Made by a program: the position numbers and the translations under genes. Below, one piece after another: positions 55,374 through 63,656 of a stretch of 64,000 nucleotides of DNA. Location of the stretch: assembly GCF_008704555.1 (NCBI RefSeq), contig NZ_CP023702.1, positions 6,610,001 through 6,674,000 on the forward strand, read 5' to 3'. Each line of letters begins with the position of its first letter. Position 1 is the stretch's first letter. A model generated the notes under the pieces. That model was not told where the DNA came from. It ran no database searches and saw only the letters and a list, made by a program, of their open reading frames with translations. The DNA comes from Streptomyces nitrosporeus (lineage in GTDB: Bacteria > Actinomycetota > Actinomycetes > Streptomycetales > Streptomycetaceae).

Positions 55374-55959
55374 CCGCAAGAAGCGGCCCGTGGAGCCCGT
55401 CACCCTGAAGATCCTGGTGGCGGGCGGCTTCGGGGTGGGCAAGACGACCCTGGTCGGCGCGGTCAGCGAGATCCGCCCCCTGCGGACGGAGGAGAGGCTG
55501 AGCGAGGCCGGGCGCCCCGTCGACGACGTCGCCGGCGTCGAAGGGAAGAACACCACCACGGTGGCCATGGACTTCGGCCGGATCACCCTGCGCGAGGACC
55601 TGGTGCTCTACCTGTTCGGGACCCCCGGGCAGGACCGGTTCTGGTTCCTCTGGGACGAACTGGCCCAAGGAGCCCTGGGCGCGGTCGTCCTCGCCGACAC
55701 CCGGCGGCTGGAGGACTGCTTCGCCGCCGTCGACTACTTCGAGCGGCGCGCCATCCCGTTCACCGTGGCCGTCAACCTCTTCGAGGGCGCGGCGCGGTTC
55801 CCCGTCGAGACGGTACGGGCGGCGCTCGACCTCGACCCGGGTGTACCGGTGCTCATGTGCGACGCACGTGACCGCGCCTCCGTACGCGATGTGCTGGTGG
55901 CGGTCGTGGAACACGCCCTGGCACGCGCGGACGCCCCCAGGGAACCCGTCGGGACCTGA
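55354..55959 (+). CDS. cvnD: Conservon small GTPase CvnD
   Basis: A 201 aa Ras-like GTPase. The P-loop GGFGVGKTT is at about residues 24-32, the switch I Thr lies in the VEGKNTTTVAMDFGRI segment, and GTPGQDRFW forms G3. The G4 NKxD is degenerate (AVNLFEG), as usual in CvnD. ATG 55354 overlaps cvnC. The cytochrome P450 gene (CvnE) that ends some conservons is absent: the next gene is convergent and unrelated. Confidence 0.94.
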   Translation: MAFGRSSRKKRPVEPVTLKILVAGGFGVGKTTLVGAVSEIRPLRTEERLSEAGRPVDDVAGVEGKNTTTVAMDFGRITLREDLVLYLFGTPGQDRFWFLWDELAQGALGAVVLADTRRLEDCFAAVDYFERRAIPFTVAVNLFEGAARFPVETVRAALDLDPGVPVLMCDARDRASVRDVLVAVVEHALARADAPREPVGT

Positions 55960-56033
55960 CGGCCGGGGCACCGGCAGGACCGGACCCGCGTGCGCCCCGC
56001 GCCCGGACCCGCCCGGGCCGGCAGAAGACCCGG

Positions 56034-56073
56034 GCGCGGTCCGTACCCCCGCCGACAGGGGTACGGACCGCGC
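56034..56073. terminator. Perfect 16-bp terminator between cvnD and the DUF962 gene
   Basis: Perfect 16-base arms (56034-56049 and 56058-56073) with an eight-base loop between the convergent cvnD and DUF962 genes. Strong bidirectional terminator candidate. Confidence 0.85.
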
Positions 56074-56153
56074 GCCGGGACCGGCCGGCGACGGCCGTGG
56101 CAGGAGTGTTCACCCACCGTGACCACGCGTCAACCCTGTGCGCCGGAAGGCCG

Positions 56154-56501
56154 TCAGCCGTTCTCCGCCAGCCACTTCTCCGCGGTCTCCGCCAGTTCGT
56201 GGTCCCGCCCGGCGAGCATCATCCGGATCATCTGCGCGTCACCGCGCAGCGACCACGCCGGGTGCCCGAACGTCGCCGGATTGTTCTTCTCGATCAGGAA
56301 ATGCGCCGGCCAGGCGGCTCCGTAACCGAGGAGCGGCAGGGCGGCCAGATACCTCTTCCGGCCACGGGCGAGCCCGTACGCGCTGACGGCGAGCCCGGTC
56401 AGGGTGCCGGTCAGATGGACCCAGCGGGTCGCCGCCTTCGAGTGCATCGCGACGTAGTAGGGCCAGAATTCTTCATACGATCCGAATCTCTGCTGGGACA
56501 T
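56154..56501 (-). CDS. DUF962/Mpo1-like membrane protein
   Basis: A 115 aa protein: FGSYEEFWPYYVAMHSKAATRWVHLTGTLTGLAVSAYG, a second hydrophobic stretch YLAALPLLGYGAAWPAHFLIEKNNPATFGHPAWSLRGD, then a polar end. The H-x-n-H-x-GT spacing and the AHFxIEKNxPATF motif define the family; the yeast member Mpo1 is a dioxygenase of fatty acid alpha-oxidation. ATG 56501 was chosen because the family starts here. No good SD precedes it. Confidence 0.85.
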   Translation of the reverse strand: MSQQRFGSYEEFWPYYVAMHSKAATRWVHLTGTLTGLAVSAYGLARGRKRYLAALPLLGYGAAWPAHFLIEKNNPATFGHPAWSLRGDAQMIRMMLAGRDHELAETAEKWLAENG

Positions 56502-56628
56502 ACAGGCACCGTAACGGTTCCGCTCGCAACCGGACACGCCTCTGCGGCGTCAGGAACAAGTGCGGGCGGCCGGAGCCCACGGGGGTGGTCCCGGTCGCCC
56601 GCACCGGCCGGCCCCGTGCCCGCGCGCC

Positions 56629-57435
56629 TCAGTGCCCCGCCACCGACCGCCGGTCCACCGGGAAGTCGAAGTAGGTGTCCGGGAAGGTCTCCGGCCTGTA
56701 GGTGAAGTGCCACCACTCCTCGGGCAGGTTCACGAAACCGGCGTCGGTCAGCGTCCCCTTGAGGAGTTGCCGGTTCGCCCGCTGCTCGCCCCCGATCCGC
56801 GGATCGTCCGTGTGCGACAGCGTGTCGAAACAGTCGTACCCCGTGCCCATGTCCACCGAGCTGTCCGGGAAACGCTCGCCCCGGGGCGCGTAGCACGGGA
56901 CCAGCTCCTCACCCGGCACGTACGGCCCGGCCGGCCGGGCCGGCAGCCTCACCAGCGTGAGATCGACCGTGCTGCCGCGACTGTGCCCGGACTTCTCCGC
57001 GATGTAACCGTCCGCGAACAGCCGCGACTTGTCGACCCGCGGATAGAACTCGCCCTTCATCACCTGGTCGTCGAGATCCTTCGCCCACCGCACGAAGTGG
57101 TCCACCGCCCGCTGCGGCCGGTAGCAGTCGTACACCTTCAGCGAGTACCCCTGCCGCACCAGCCGCCGCTGTGCCGTGCGCAGGGCCTCGGCGGCCGGAC
57201 GGGTCAGGATGCAGACGGGCCGGCGGTAACCGTCGACCGCCTCGCCCATGAAGGTGTGCGCGGTGGCGTACCGCATCTCGGTCAGGACGGTCGGGTCCAC
57301 GGACCGCAGATCGACGAACTCCCGGGGAGCCCTGGGCTCGGGCACCGCCAGGGCCGGGGGAGAGAACGCGGTCACGGCGAGCAGAGCGGCGGCCGCGGTG
57401 GCCAGGACACGGAGGGTACGGGCAATTCCTGTCAT
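56629..57435 (-). CDS. Secreted D-Ala-D-Ala dipeptidase (VanX/DdpX-like)
   Basis: A 268 aa zinc peptidase with an N-terminal signal peptide (about 1-30, ending PPALA before VPEP). The metal ligands lie in SGHSRGSTVDL (His and Asp) and in EEWWHFTY, with the catalytic Glu; the VanX element MGTGYDCFD is present. Vancomycin-resistance VanX is cytoplasmic, so this exported version probably trims peptidoglycan peptides rather than giving glycopeptide resistance. ATG 57435. No vanHA genes nearby. Confidence 0.9.
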   Translation of the reverse strand: MTGIARTLRVLATAAAALLAVTAFSPPALAVPEPRAPREFVDLRSVDPTVLTEMRYATAHTFMGEAVDGYRRPVCILTRPAAEALRTAQRRLVRQGYSLKVYDCYRPQRAVDHFVRWAKDLDDQVMKGEFYPRVDKSRLFADGYIAEKSGHSRGSTVDLTLVRLPARPAGPYVPGEELVPCYAPRGERFPDSSVDMGTGYDCFDTLSHTDDPRIGGEQRANRQLLKGTLTDAGFVNLPEEWWHFTYRPETFPDTYFDFPVDRRSVAGH

Positions 57436-57495
57436 GGGCACATCGTCTACCAGTTCCACGGTCCCAGGAGAAGAGCGATCGGATACAGTCCGGCC

Positions 57496-57993
57496 GTGAA
57501 GGACTCCCACTGCGGCAGCTGCGGAACCTCCTGGTCCACCGGCACCTGGCCCCGGACCTGCGCCCACTGCGGCCACACCGCCTACCGCAACCCGCTCCCG
57601 GTCGCCGTCGCCCTGCTCCCCGTCACCGGCCCGGCCGCCACCGGCCTCCTGGTCATCACCCGCACCATCGCCCCCCGACGGGGCGGCATCGCCCTGCCCG
57701 GCGGATTCATCGACCACACCGAGGACTGGCGCCACGCGGTCGTCCGCGAACTGCGCGAGGAGACCGGCGTCCTGGCCGAAAGCGGCGACGTACGCCTCGC
57801 GGACGTCCTCAGCTCCCCGGACGGCCACCTGCTGGTCTTCGGTCTGCTCCCGCCCCGGCCCGCCGCCGCCCTCCCGCCCTCCGCGCCCACCGGCGAGACC
57901 TCCGGACACCACGTGCTCCACGCCCCGGACGAACTGGCCTTCCCCCTGCACACCGAGGCCGTACGCAACTGGTTCGCCGGCCGCTACCGCTGA
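57496..57993 (+). CDS. NUDIX hydrolase with N-terminal zinc ribbon
   Basis: A 165 aa protein. The N-terminal four-cysteine ribbon reads CGSCGTSWSTGTWPRTCAHCG. The NUDIX box GGFIDHTEDWRHAVVRELREETGV matches the consensus G-x5-E-x7-REUxEExGU exactly. It hydrolyses a nucleoside diphosphate derivative linked to another moiety; NADH pyrophosphatases have a similar ribbon. GTG 57496 lies 60 bases from the divergent VanX-like gene. Its last 10 bases overlap the end of the convergent glycosidase gene. Confidence 0.88.
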   Translation: MKDSHCGSCGTSWSTGTWPRTCAHCGHTAYRNPLPVAVALLPVTGPAATGLLVITRTIAPRRGGIALPGGFIDHTEDWRHAVVRELREETGVLAESGDVRLADVLSSPDGHLLVFGLLPPRPAAALPPSAPTGETSGHHVLHAPDELAFPLHTEAVRNWFAGRYR

Positions 57994-60353
57994 TCCGCGC
58001 CGGCCGCCCCCCGCACCCGCACCGGATAGGGAACCGCCTCCCGCGAACCGTCCCGCTCGACCACCACCCGCCCGTCCGCCAGCCGCGACGTGTACCGCTC
58101 CGCCTCCGGCCGGACCCACCCGTCGCCCACGTCCCGTACGACCACCCCGCCCCCGCCCCGCCCCGCCACCGGAGCCCACGCCTCCAGCTCCAGGCCGCCG
58201 TCCGCACCCCGCACCGGGATCACCGCACCCGCCCGGGCCAGCACCGGGATCCGCGCCAGGGGCGCTTCCACCAGCACCCGCCCCGGACCCTCGTACACCG
58301 CCCCGGTCGCCGTGTCGTACCAGCGCCCCCGGGGCAGCCGCACCACCCGGTGCTCCGCACCGCTCTCCAGCACCGGCGCCACCAGCAGCCCACCGCCCAG
58401 CAGGAACTGGTCCTCGCAGTCCCGCAGCGCCCGGTCCCCGGGCGCCGACCACCACACCGGCCGCACATAGGGCGCGCCGGTCAGCCGGGCCAGATGGGAC
58501 AGCGTCACGAAATACGGGCGCAGCCGCTCCCGCTCCACCAGCGCCGCCCTGGCGTGCGCCAGCACCGCCGGCCCGAACTCCCACGGCTCCCGCCGCCCCG
58601 CACCGGTTGCCGCGTGCGCCCGGAACAACGGCAGATACGCCCCCAGCTGGAACCACCGCAGATACAGCTCCGGCGACGGCGACCCGCCGGAACCGCCCAC
58701 GTCCGGACCCGAGTAGGGCACCCCGCACAGCCCCGTCCCCAGCACCAGCGCCAGCGACGCGCGCAGCCCCGGCCAGCCCGTCGCCACCTCACCCGACCAG
58801 GCGCCCCCGTACCGCTGCATCCCCGCCCAGCCCGACCGCGAGAACAGGAACGGCCGCTCCTTCGGCCGCAGCCGCCGCAGCCCCTCAGAACCGGCCCGCG
58901 CCATCGCCAGGCCGTACACGTTGTGCGCCTCACGGTGATCGCCCCCACGGCCCTCCAGCACATGCCGGGCCGAACGGGGCAGCGTCGGGTCACCGAACGC
59001 GGAGAAGGCCACCGGTTCGTCCATGTCGTGCCAGACCCCGGAGAAACCCTGCTCCAGCCGCTCCGCGTACAGCCCGCCCCACCACTCCCGCACCAGCGGA
59101 TCGGTGAAATCCGGATAGACGCACTCACCCGGCCGCGCCTCCCCGCGCACCTCGCGCCCCCGCGGATCCCGGACGAACGCCCCCGAGGCACCCACACCCC
59201 GCCCCGCCTCGAACACCGCTTCCCCCGGCGCCGCCCGGACCGCCGGACCGACGGCCGACACCAGCCTGGTCCCGTCCTCCCGCAACTCCTTCGCCAGCCC
59301 CGGCAGACCGGGGAACCGGGAGCGGTCCACGGTGAACACCCGGTGCCCGTCCAGATGGCCGGTGTCCAGGTGCAGCGCCGACAGCGGCAGCCCGTGCTCC
59401 CGGTACCCGGCCGCCACCCGCCGCACCTCGCGCTCACCGCCGGAGCCCCGCCACGCGTGCTGGAGACCCAGCGCCCACGAAGGCGGCACCGCGGGCGCCC
59501 CGGTCAGCGCGGCCCAGCCGCTCAGCACCCGGGCCGGCGTCCCCGCCACCAGCCAGCAGCGCAGCGGACCCCCCTCCATCCGCACCTCACAGGTGCCCGG
59601 CCGGTCATGGCCCGACCCCGCACCCTCCTCGCCCTCCCGGAGCGTCACCCGGCCCGCCCAGCTGTTGTCGTGGAACGCCAGATGGGTCCCCGCGTCCGAC
59701 ACCACCAGCTGCACCGGCATCGTCAGATGCAGCGGATCGTCCCCCGGCCCGAACCGGCCCCCCGGACCGGTGTTCCACAGCCCGTACGTCCCCCCGCGCA
59801 GCCGCGGCCCGCCGGCCCGCCCGCCCAGCCCGAAGAAACGCGCGTCGGCCGGCACCCGGGACCGCTGCACCCACCGTGCCGCGCCCCCGTCCGCCGGCTC
59901 CCACCACCGCGGCGGCAGCTCCCGGCGCAGCAGCACCCCGCCCGGCGTACGCACCTCCACCGCCCCGTGCCGCGACACCGCCACCGTCAGCCGCTCCGAC
60001 ACCACCTGCCAGCCACCGTCGGTGTCCGGCTCCAGCTCCGCCCGCGGATCGGCCTCCGGGGCGGCCCCCGGCAGCGCGTACGAAGGGAGCGGCTCCGCAC
60101 CGTCCCACGACCAGAACACCGCACCGCCCACCGCCACCCGGATCCGCAGCCGCGAGCGGGCGAACCGCACCACACCCCCGCCCGGCCCCGGCTCGGCACT
60201 CACCAGCAGACCCGGCACACGGGCCCGCTCGGCACCACGCGGCGCCAGCGCCCGCGCGTCCGTACGCCGCCGGCGCCATGCCGAGCGCACCGTACGCATC
60301 CCCTGTACAGAACCCGCCGACCTCACCGAGCGCACCAGATCACGACCGTCCAT
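57984..60353 (-). CDS. Glycoside hydrolase family 31 (alpha-glucosidase-like)
   Basis: A 789 aa GH31 enzyme with a beta-sandwich N-domain (FFGLGGRAGGPRLRGGTYGLWNTGPGGRFGPGDDPLHLTMPV), the (beta/alpha)8 barrel and C-terminal sheets. The nucleophile lies in WHDMDEP (Asp443). PYSGPDVGGSGGSPSPELYLRWFQLGAYLPLFRAHA carries the acid/base Asp. No signal peptide is evident; the N-terminus is Arg-rich. It releases alpha-linked glucose or xylose; specificity unknown. The start is set at ATG 60353; ATG 60362 is an alternative. Confidence 0.9.
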   Translation of the reverse strand: MDGRDLVRSVRSAGSVQGMRTVRSAWRRRRTDARALAPRGAERARVPGLLVSAEPGPGGGVVRFARSRLRIRVAVGGAVFWSWDGAEPLPSYALPGAAPEADPRAELEPDTDGGWQVVSERLTVAVSRHGAVEVRTPGGVLLRRELPPRWWEPADGGAARWVQRSRVPADARFFGLGGRAGGPRLRGGTYGLWNTGPGGRFGPGDDPLHLTMPVQLVVSDAGTHLAFHDNSWAGRVTLREGEEGAGSGHDRPGTCEVRMEGGPLRCWLVAGTPARVLSGWAALTGAPAVPPSWALGLQHAWRGSGGEREVRRVAAGYREHGLPLSALHLDTGHLDGHRVFTVDRSRFPGLPGLAKELREDGTRLVSAVGPAVRAAPGEAVFEAGRGVGASGAFVRDPRGREVRGEARPGECVYPDFTDPLVREWWGGLYAERLEQGFSGVWHDMDEPVAFSAFGDPTLPRSARHVLEGRGGDHREAHNVYGLAMARAGSEGLRRLRPKERPFLFSRSGWAGMQRYGGAWSGEVATGWPGLRASLALVLGTGLCGVPYSGPDVGGSGGSPSPELYLRWFQLGAYLPLFRAHAATGAGRREPWEFGPAVLAHARAALVERERLRPYFVTLSHLARLTGAPYVRPVWWSAPGDRALRDCEDQFLLGGGLLVAPVLESGAEHRVVRLPRGRWYDTATGAVYEGPGRVLVEAPLARIPVLARAGAVIPVRGADGGLELEAWAPVAGRGGGGVVVRDVGDGWVRPEAERYTSRLADGRVVVERDGSREAVPYPVRVRGAAGADQR

Positions 60354-60473
60354 GCGGGCCACCCTGCCACTCGCCGGCCCGGCAACGGGCTCCGTTCAGC
60401 CTCCGTTCACCTGCGCCCCGCCCACGGGACGGACAACCGGAGGAACCACCCACCCCGAGGACCCTGGTGCGAA

Positions 60474-60495
60474 GGACGATCACATGGCATCGTCC
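60474..60495. promoter_or_regulatory. Inverted repeat in the GH31 / acetoacetyl-CoA synthetase divergent region
   Basis: Seven-base perfect arms GGACGAT and ATCGTCC around an eight-base spacer, 78 bases upstream of the acetoacetyl-CoA synthetase start and 121 bases upstream of the GH31 start. Candidate operator. Confidence 0.45.
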
Positions 60496-60572
60496 GTAAC
60501 TGCCGCTCACGCGCACACCCCAGCCCGTGCGCGCGAGACGCCCACCCGCGTACCCGTACCAGGAGCCGCCCC

Positions 60573-62549
60573 ATGACCACAGCAGCCGGCGAAGCGCCCC
60601 TCTGGCAGCCCGGCCCCGAACGCATCGGGGCGGCGGCCGTCACCCGCTTCCAGGACTGGGCGGCCGGACGGTACGGCGCCCCCGCCGGCGGCGGCTACGA
60701 AGCCCTGCACCGCTGGTCGGTCGAGGAACTCGACACCTTCTGGAAAGCCGTCGCCGACTGGTTCGGCGTACGCTTCTCCACCCCGTACGAGCAGGTCCTC
60801 GGCGACCGCGCCATGCCCGGCGCCCAATGGTTCTCCGGCGCCGCCCTCAACTACGCCGAACACGCCCTGCGCACCGCCGAGGACCCCCTGCGCGCCGACG
60901 CGCCCGCCCTGCTGTACGTCGACGAGTCGCACACCCAGACCCCGGTCAGCTGGAGCGAACTCCGGCGCCAGGTGGGCTCCCTGGCCGCCGGACTCCGGGC
61001 CCTCGGCGTCACCCCCGGGGACCGCGTCAGCGGCTACCTCCCCAACATCCCGCAGGCCGTCGTCGCTTTCCTCGCCACCGCCGCCGTCGGCGCCGTCTGG
61101 ACCTCCTGCGCCCCCGACTTCGGCGCCCGCAGCGTGCTCGACCGCTTCCAGCAGGTCGAACCCGTCGTCCTGTTCGCGGTCGACGGCTACCGCTACGGAG
61201 GCAAGGAGCACGACCGCACCGCCACCGTCGCCGAACTCCGCGGCGAACTGCCCGGGCTGCGCGCCGTCGTCCACATCCCGCTCCTGGGCACCGAAGCCCC
61301 CGAAGGCGCCCTGGACTGGGCCGCGCTGACCGCCGCCGACACCCCGCCGGTCTTCGAACAGGTCCCCTTCGACCACCCGCTCTGGATCCTCTACTCGTCC
61401 GGGACCACCGGACTGCCCAAGGCGATCGTCCAGTCCCAGGGCGGCATCCTCCTCGAACACTTCAAGCAGATCGGGCTGCACTGCGACCTCGGCCCCGACG
61501 ACCGCTTCTTCTGGTACACCTCCACCGGCTGGATGATGTGGAACTTCCTCGTCTCCGGCCTGCTCACCGGCACCACCGTCGTCCTCTACGACGGCAGCCC
61601 CGGCTTCCCCGACGTCCAGGCCCAGTGGAGGGTCGCCGAACAGACCGGCGCGACCCTCTTCGGCACCTCGGCCGCCTACGTCATGGCCTGCCGCAAAGCC
61701 GGCGTCCACCCCGGCCGGGACCTGGACCTCAGCAGGGTCCAGTGCGTCGCCACCACCGGCTCACCCCTCCCGCCCGACGGTTTCCGCTGGCTCCACGACG
61801 AGATCGCCGAAGACCTGTGGATCGCGTCGGTCAGCGGCGGCACCGACGTCTGCAGCTGCTTCGCCGGAGCCGTCCCCACCCTGCCCGTCCACATCGGTGA
61901 ACTCCAGGCCCCCTGCCTCGGCACCGACCTCCAGGCATGGGGCCCGGCCGGCGAACCGCTCACCGGCGAGGTCGGCGAACTCGTCGTCACCGCACCCATG
62001 CCCTCCATGCCGGTCCGCTTCTGGAACGACCCCGACGGCAGCCGCTACCACGACAGCTACTTCGACGTGTACCCCGGCGTCTGGCGCCACGGTGACTGGA
62101 TCACCCTGACCGACCGCGGCTCCGTCGTCATCCACGGCCGCTCCGACTCCACACTCAACCGGCAGGGCGTCCGCATGGGCTCCGCCGACATCTACGAAGC
62201 GGTCGAACGGCTCCCCGAGATCCGCGAATCCCTCGTCATCGGACTGGAGGAACCGGACGGCGGCTACTGGATGCCCCTCTTCGTCCACCTCGCCGAAGGC
62301 GCCGTACTGGACGACAGGCTCCGCGACAGCATCAGGCGGACCATCCGCGAGAACCTCTCCCCGCGCCACGTACCCGACGAGGTCATCGAGGTCCCCGGCA
62401 TCCCGCACACCCTCACCGGCAAACGCATCGAGGTCCCGGTCAAGCGGCTCCTCCAGGGCACCGCCCTCTCCAAGGCGGTCAACCCCGGCTCCGTCGACAA
62501 CCTGGAACTCCTCCACTTCTACGAGGACCTCGCCCGCAAGCGCCGCTGA
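60573..62549 (+). CDS. Acetoacetyl-CoA synthetase
   Basis: A 658 aa adenylate-forming ligase that activates acetoacetate to acetoacetyl-CoA. It begins LWQPGPERIGAAAVTRFQDW with WFSGAALNYAEH, the AACS-type N-terminus. The P-loop is WILYSSGTTGLPKAIVQSQGG, followed by GWMMWNFLVSGLLTGTTVVLYDGSP, SGGTDVCSCFAGAVPTLPVHIGE, HGDWITLTDRGSVVIHGRSDSTLNRQGVRMGSADIY and the C-terminal TLTGKRIEVPVKRLLQG with the catalytic Lys. ATG 60573 with AGGAG upstream. Matches SCO1393 from memory. Confidence 0.93.
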   Translation: MTTAAGEAPLWQPGPERIGAAAVTRFQDWAAGRYGAPAGGGYEALHRWSVEELDTFWKAVADWFGVRFSTPYEQVLGDRAMPGAQWFSGAALNYAEHALRTAEDPLRADAPALLYVDESHTQTPVSWSELRRQVGSLAAGLRALGVTPGDRVSGYLPNIPQAVVAFLATAAVGAVWTSCAPDFGARSVLDRFQQVEPVVLFAVDGYRYGGKEHDRTATVAELRGELPGLRAVVHIPLLGTEAPEGALDWAALTAADTPPVFEQVPFDHPLWILYSSGTTGLPKAIVQSQGGILLEHFKQIGLHCDLGPDDRFFWYTSTGWMMWNFLVSGLLTGTTVVLYDGSPGFPDVQAQWRVAEQTGATLFGTSAAYVMACRKAGVHPGRDLDLSRVQCVATTGSPLPPDGFRWLHDEIAEDLWIASVSGGTDVCSCFAGAVPTLPVHIGELQAPCLGTDLQAWGPAGEPLTGEVGELVVTAPMPSMPVRFWNDPDGSRYHDSYFDVYPGVWRHGDWITLTDRGSVVIHGRSDSTLNRQGVRMGSADIYEAVERLPEIRESLVIGLEEPDGGYWMPLFVHLAEGAVLDDRLRDSIRRTIRENLSPRHVPDEVIEVPGIPHTLTGKRIEVPVKRLLQGTALSKAVNPGSVDNLELLHFYEDLARKRR

Positions 62550-62574
62550 ACACCCCGGACCGGCCCCGCTGTCA

Positions 62575-62626
62575 GTCCCCCTGTTTACGCTGGGTGAGCA
62601 AGTGATCACCGGTACGACAGGGGGAC
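62575..62626 (+). promoter_or_regulatory. Inverted repeat that would mask the ribosome-binding site of the next gene
   Basis: Perfect ten-base arms, GTCCCCCTGT at 62575-62584 and ACAGGGGGAC at 62617-62626, with a 32-base loop. A further GGTGA/TCACC pair lies inside the loop. The right arm contains the SD (AGGGGGA) of the gene starting at 62629, so pairing would block translation. It could instead act as a terminator for the preceding synthetase gene or an operator. Confidence 0.6.
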
Positions 62627-62628
62627 CC

Positions 62629-63564
62629 ATGGAACGCACCAGGAACCACCGGAACACCGGACACGGCCGCCGGGCCGCCCGCCGCCGGCCCGGCCCGTCC
62701 GCACGGCGCGCGCTGCGCCGCGAAGCACCGAGCACCGTCGGCCTCCTGGTCGACCCCGGCGACTTCGCGGCCATGCGCGACTACCGCACCTTCACCTTCG
62801 ACGACCACACCGAGTACCTGCGGCAGGTCGAGGGCCTCCTCAGGACACTGACCGCCCACGGCACCCACACCACCGTCGCCCTCTTCGACCCCGGGGACTA
62901 CGCGGAGTACTGCGCCGGGTCGGGCCTCGACCCCGACCGGTACGAGAGCCGCAGCCGCTACACCGCGGAGATCGCCGCCACCGGCGCCACCGTGGCGTAC
63001 ACGGGCCAGCCCATCGACACCCTCATCCCCCTGCTGGTCTCCCGCGCCGTCCGCCGCGCCACCTGGGAGTACGCCACGATGCTCCTGGCCGGACTCGGCG
63101 ACTGCGCCGACTGCGGACAGGACGTCGGACGCGCGGCGTTCGACCGGGCCTCCCATCTGCTCTCCCGCCTGCTGGAGACCGCGGGCCCGGGCACGCACCA
63201 CCTGGTCTGCAGCACGCCCGCCCAGGACGAGCAGCTCCTCGCACTCCTGCACACCACGGGGGACGCCGGCGGCGGGAACCACACCGACCCCTCGGAGGGC
63301 GCCGAATTCGCCACGGTCCTCGCGGTGGGCGTCGCCCTCGGGACCGAGGGAGGCGTCGTCCTGCGCACCACCGCGCCCGGCGCCCCGGACCGCGTCCACG
63401 GCTGGCGCCTGATCCGCGGCAGCCTCGTCCCGCTCACCGCCGGCGAGGTCTTCGACGCCTACTGCACGGACGCCGACACCGGGGAGCCCGTGGCACCGGA
63501 GCCGGACGTGGAGTACCGCGCGGGCTTCGACCTCGGCGCCGACCGGCCGGAGGCGCACCACTGA
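62629..63564 (+). CDS. Conserved hypothetical protein
   Basis: A 311 aa protein I do not recognise. The N-terminal 35 residues are very basic (RRAARRRPGPSARRALRRE). Then TVGLLVDPGDFAAMRDYRTFTFDDHTEYLRQVEGLLRTLTAHGTHTTVALFDPGDYAEYC, TGATVAYTGQPIDTLIPLLVSRAVRRATWEYATMLLAG and a CADCGQ motif follow. No signal peptide or membrane segment. ATG 62629 was chosen because AGGGGGA precedes it. It sits between acetoacetyl-CoA synthetase and the convergent ptsI. Confidence 0.78.
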   Translation: MERTRNHRNTGHGRRAARRRPGPSARRALRREAPSTVGLLVDPGDFAAMRDYRTFTFDDHTEYLRQVEGLLRTLTAHGTHTTVALFDPGDYAEYCAGSGLDPDRYESRSRYTAEIAATGATVAYTGQPIDTLIPLLVSRAVRRATWEYATMLLAGLGDCADCGQDVGRAAFDRASHLLSRLLETAGPGTHHLVCSTPAQDEQLLALLHTTGDAGGGNHTDPSEGAEFATVLAVGVALGTEGGVVLRTTAPGAPDRVHGWRLIRGSLVPLTAGEVFDAYCTDADTGEPVAPEPDVEYRAGFDLGADRPEAHH

Positions 63565-63580
63565 CCGGACCGGCACGACG

Positions 63581-63613
63581 GAGGGGTCCCCGCCGGACCG
63601 GCGGGAACCCCTC
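63581..63613. terminator. Bidirectional terminator before ptsI
   Basis: Fourteen-base arms (63581-63594 and 63600-63613) with one mismatch and a five-base loop between the convergent hypothetical gene and ptsI. Confidence 0.8.
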
Positions 63614-63656
63614 ATCCTCACTTCACCCCGGCGCGGACGCGGGCGGGGCCGCGGCC

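Noticed and set aside
56629-57435. Glycopeptide resistance locus
   Set aside because: The VanX-like enzyme is secreted and no vanH, vanA or vanRS genes are present.
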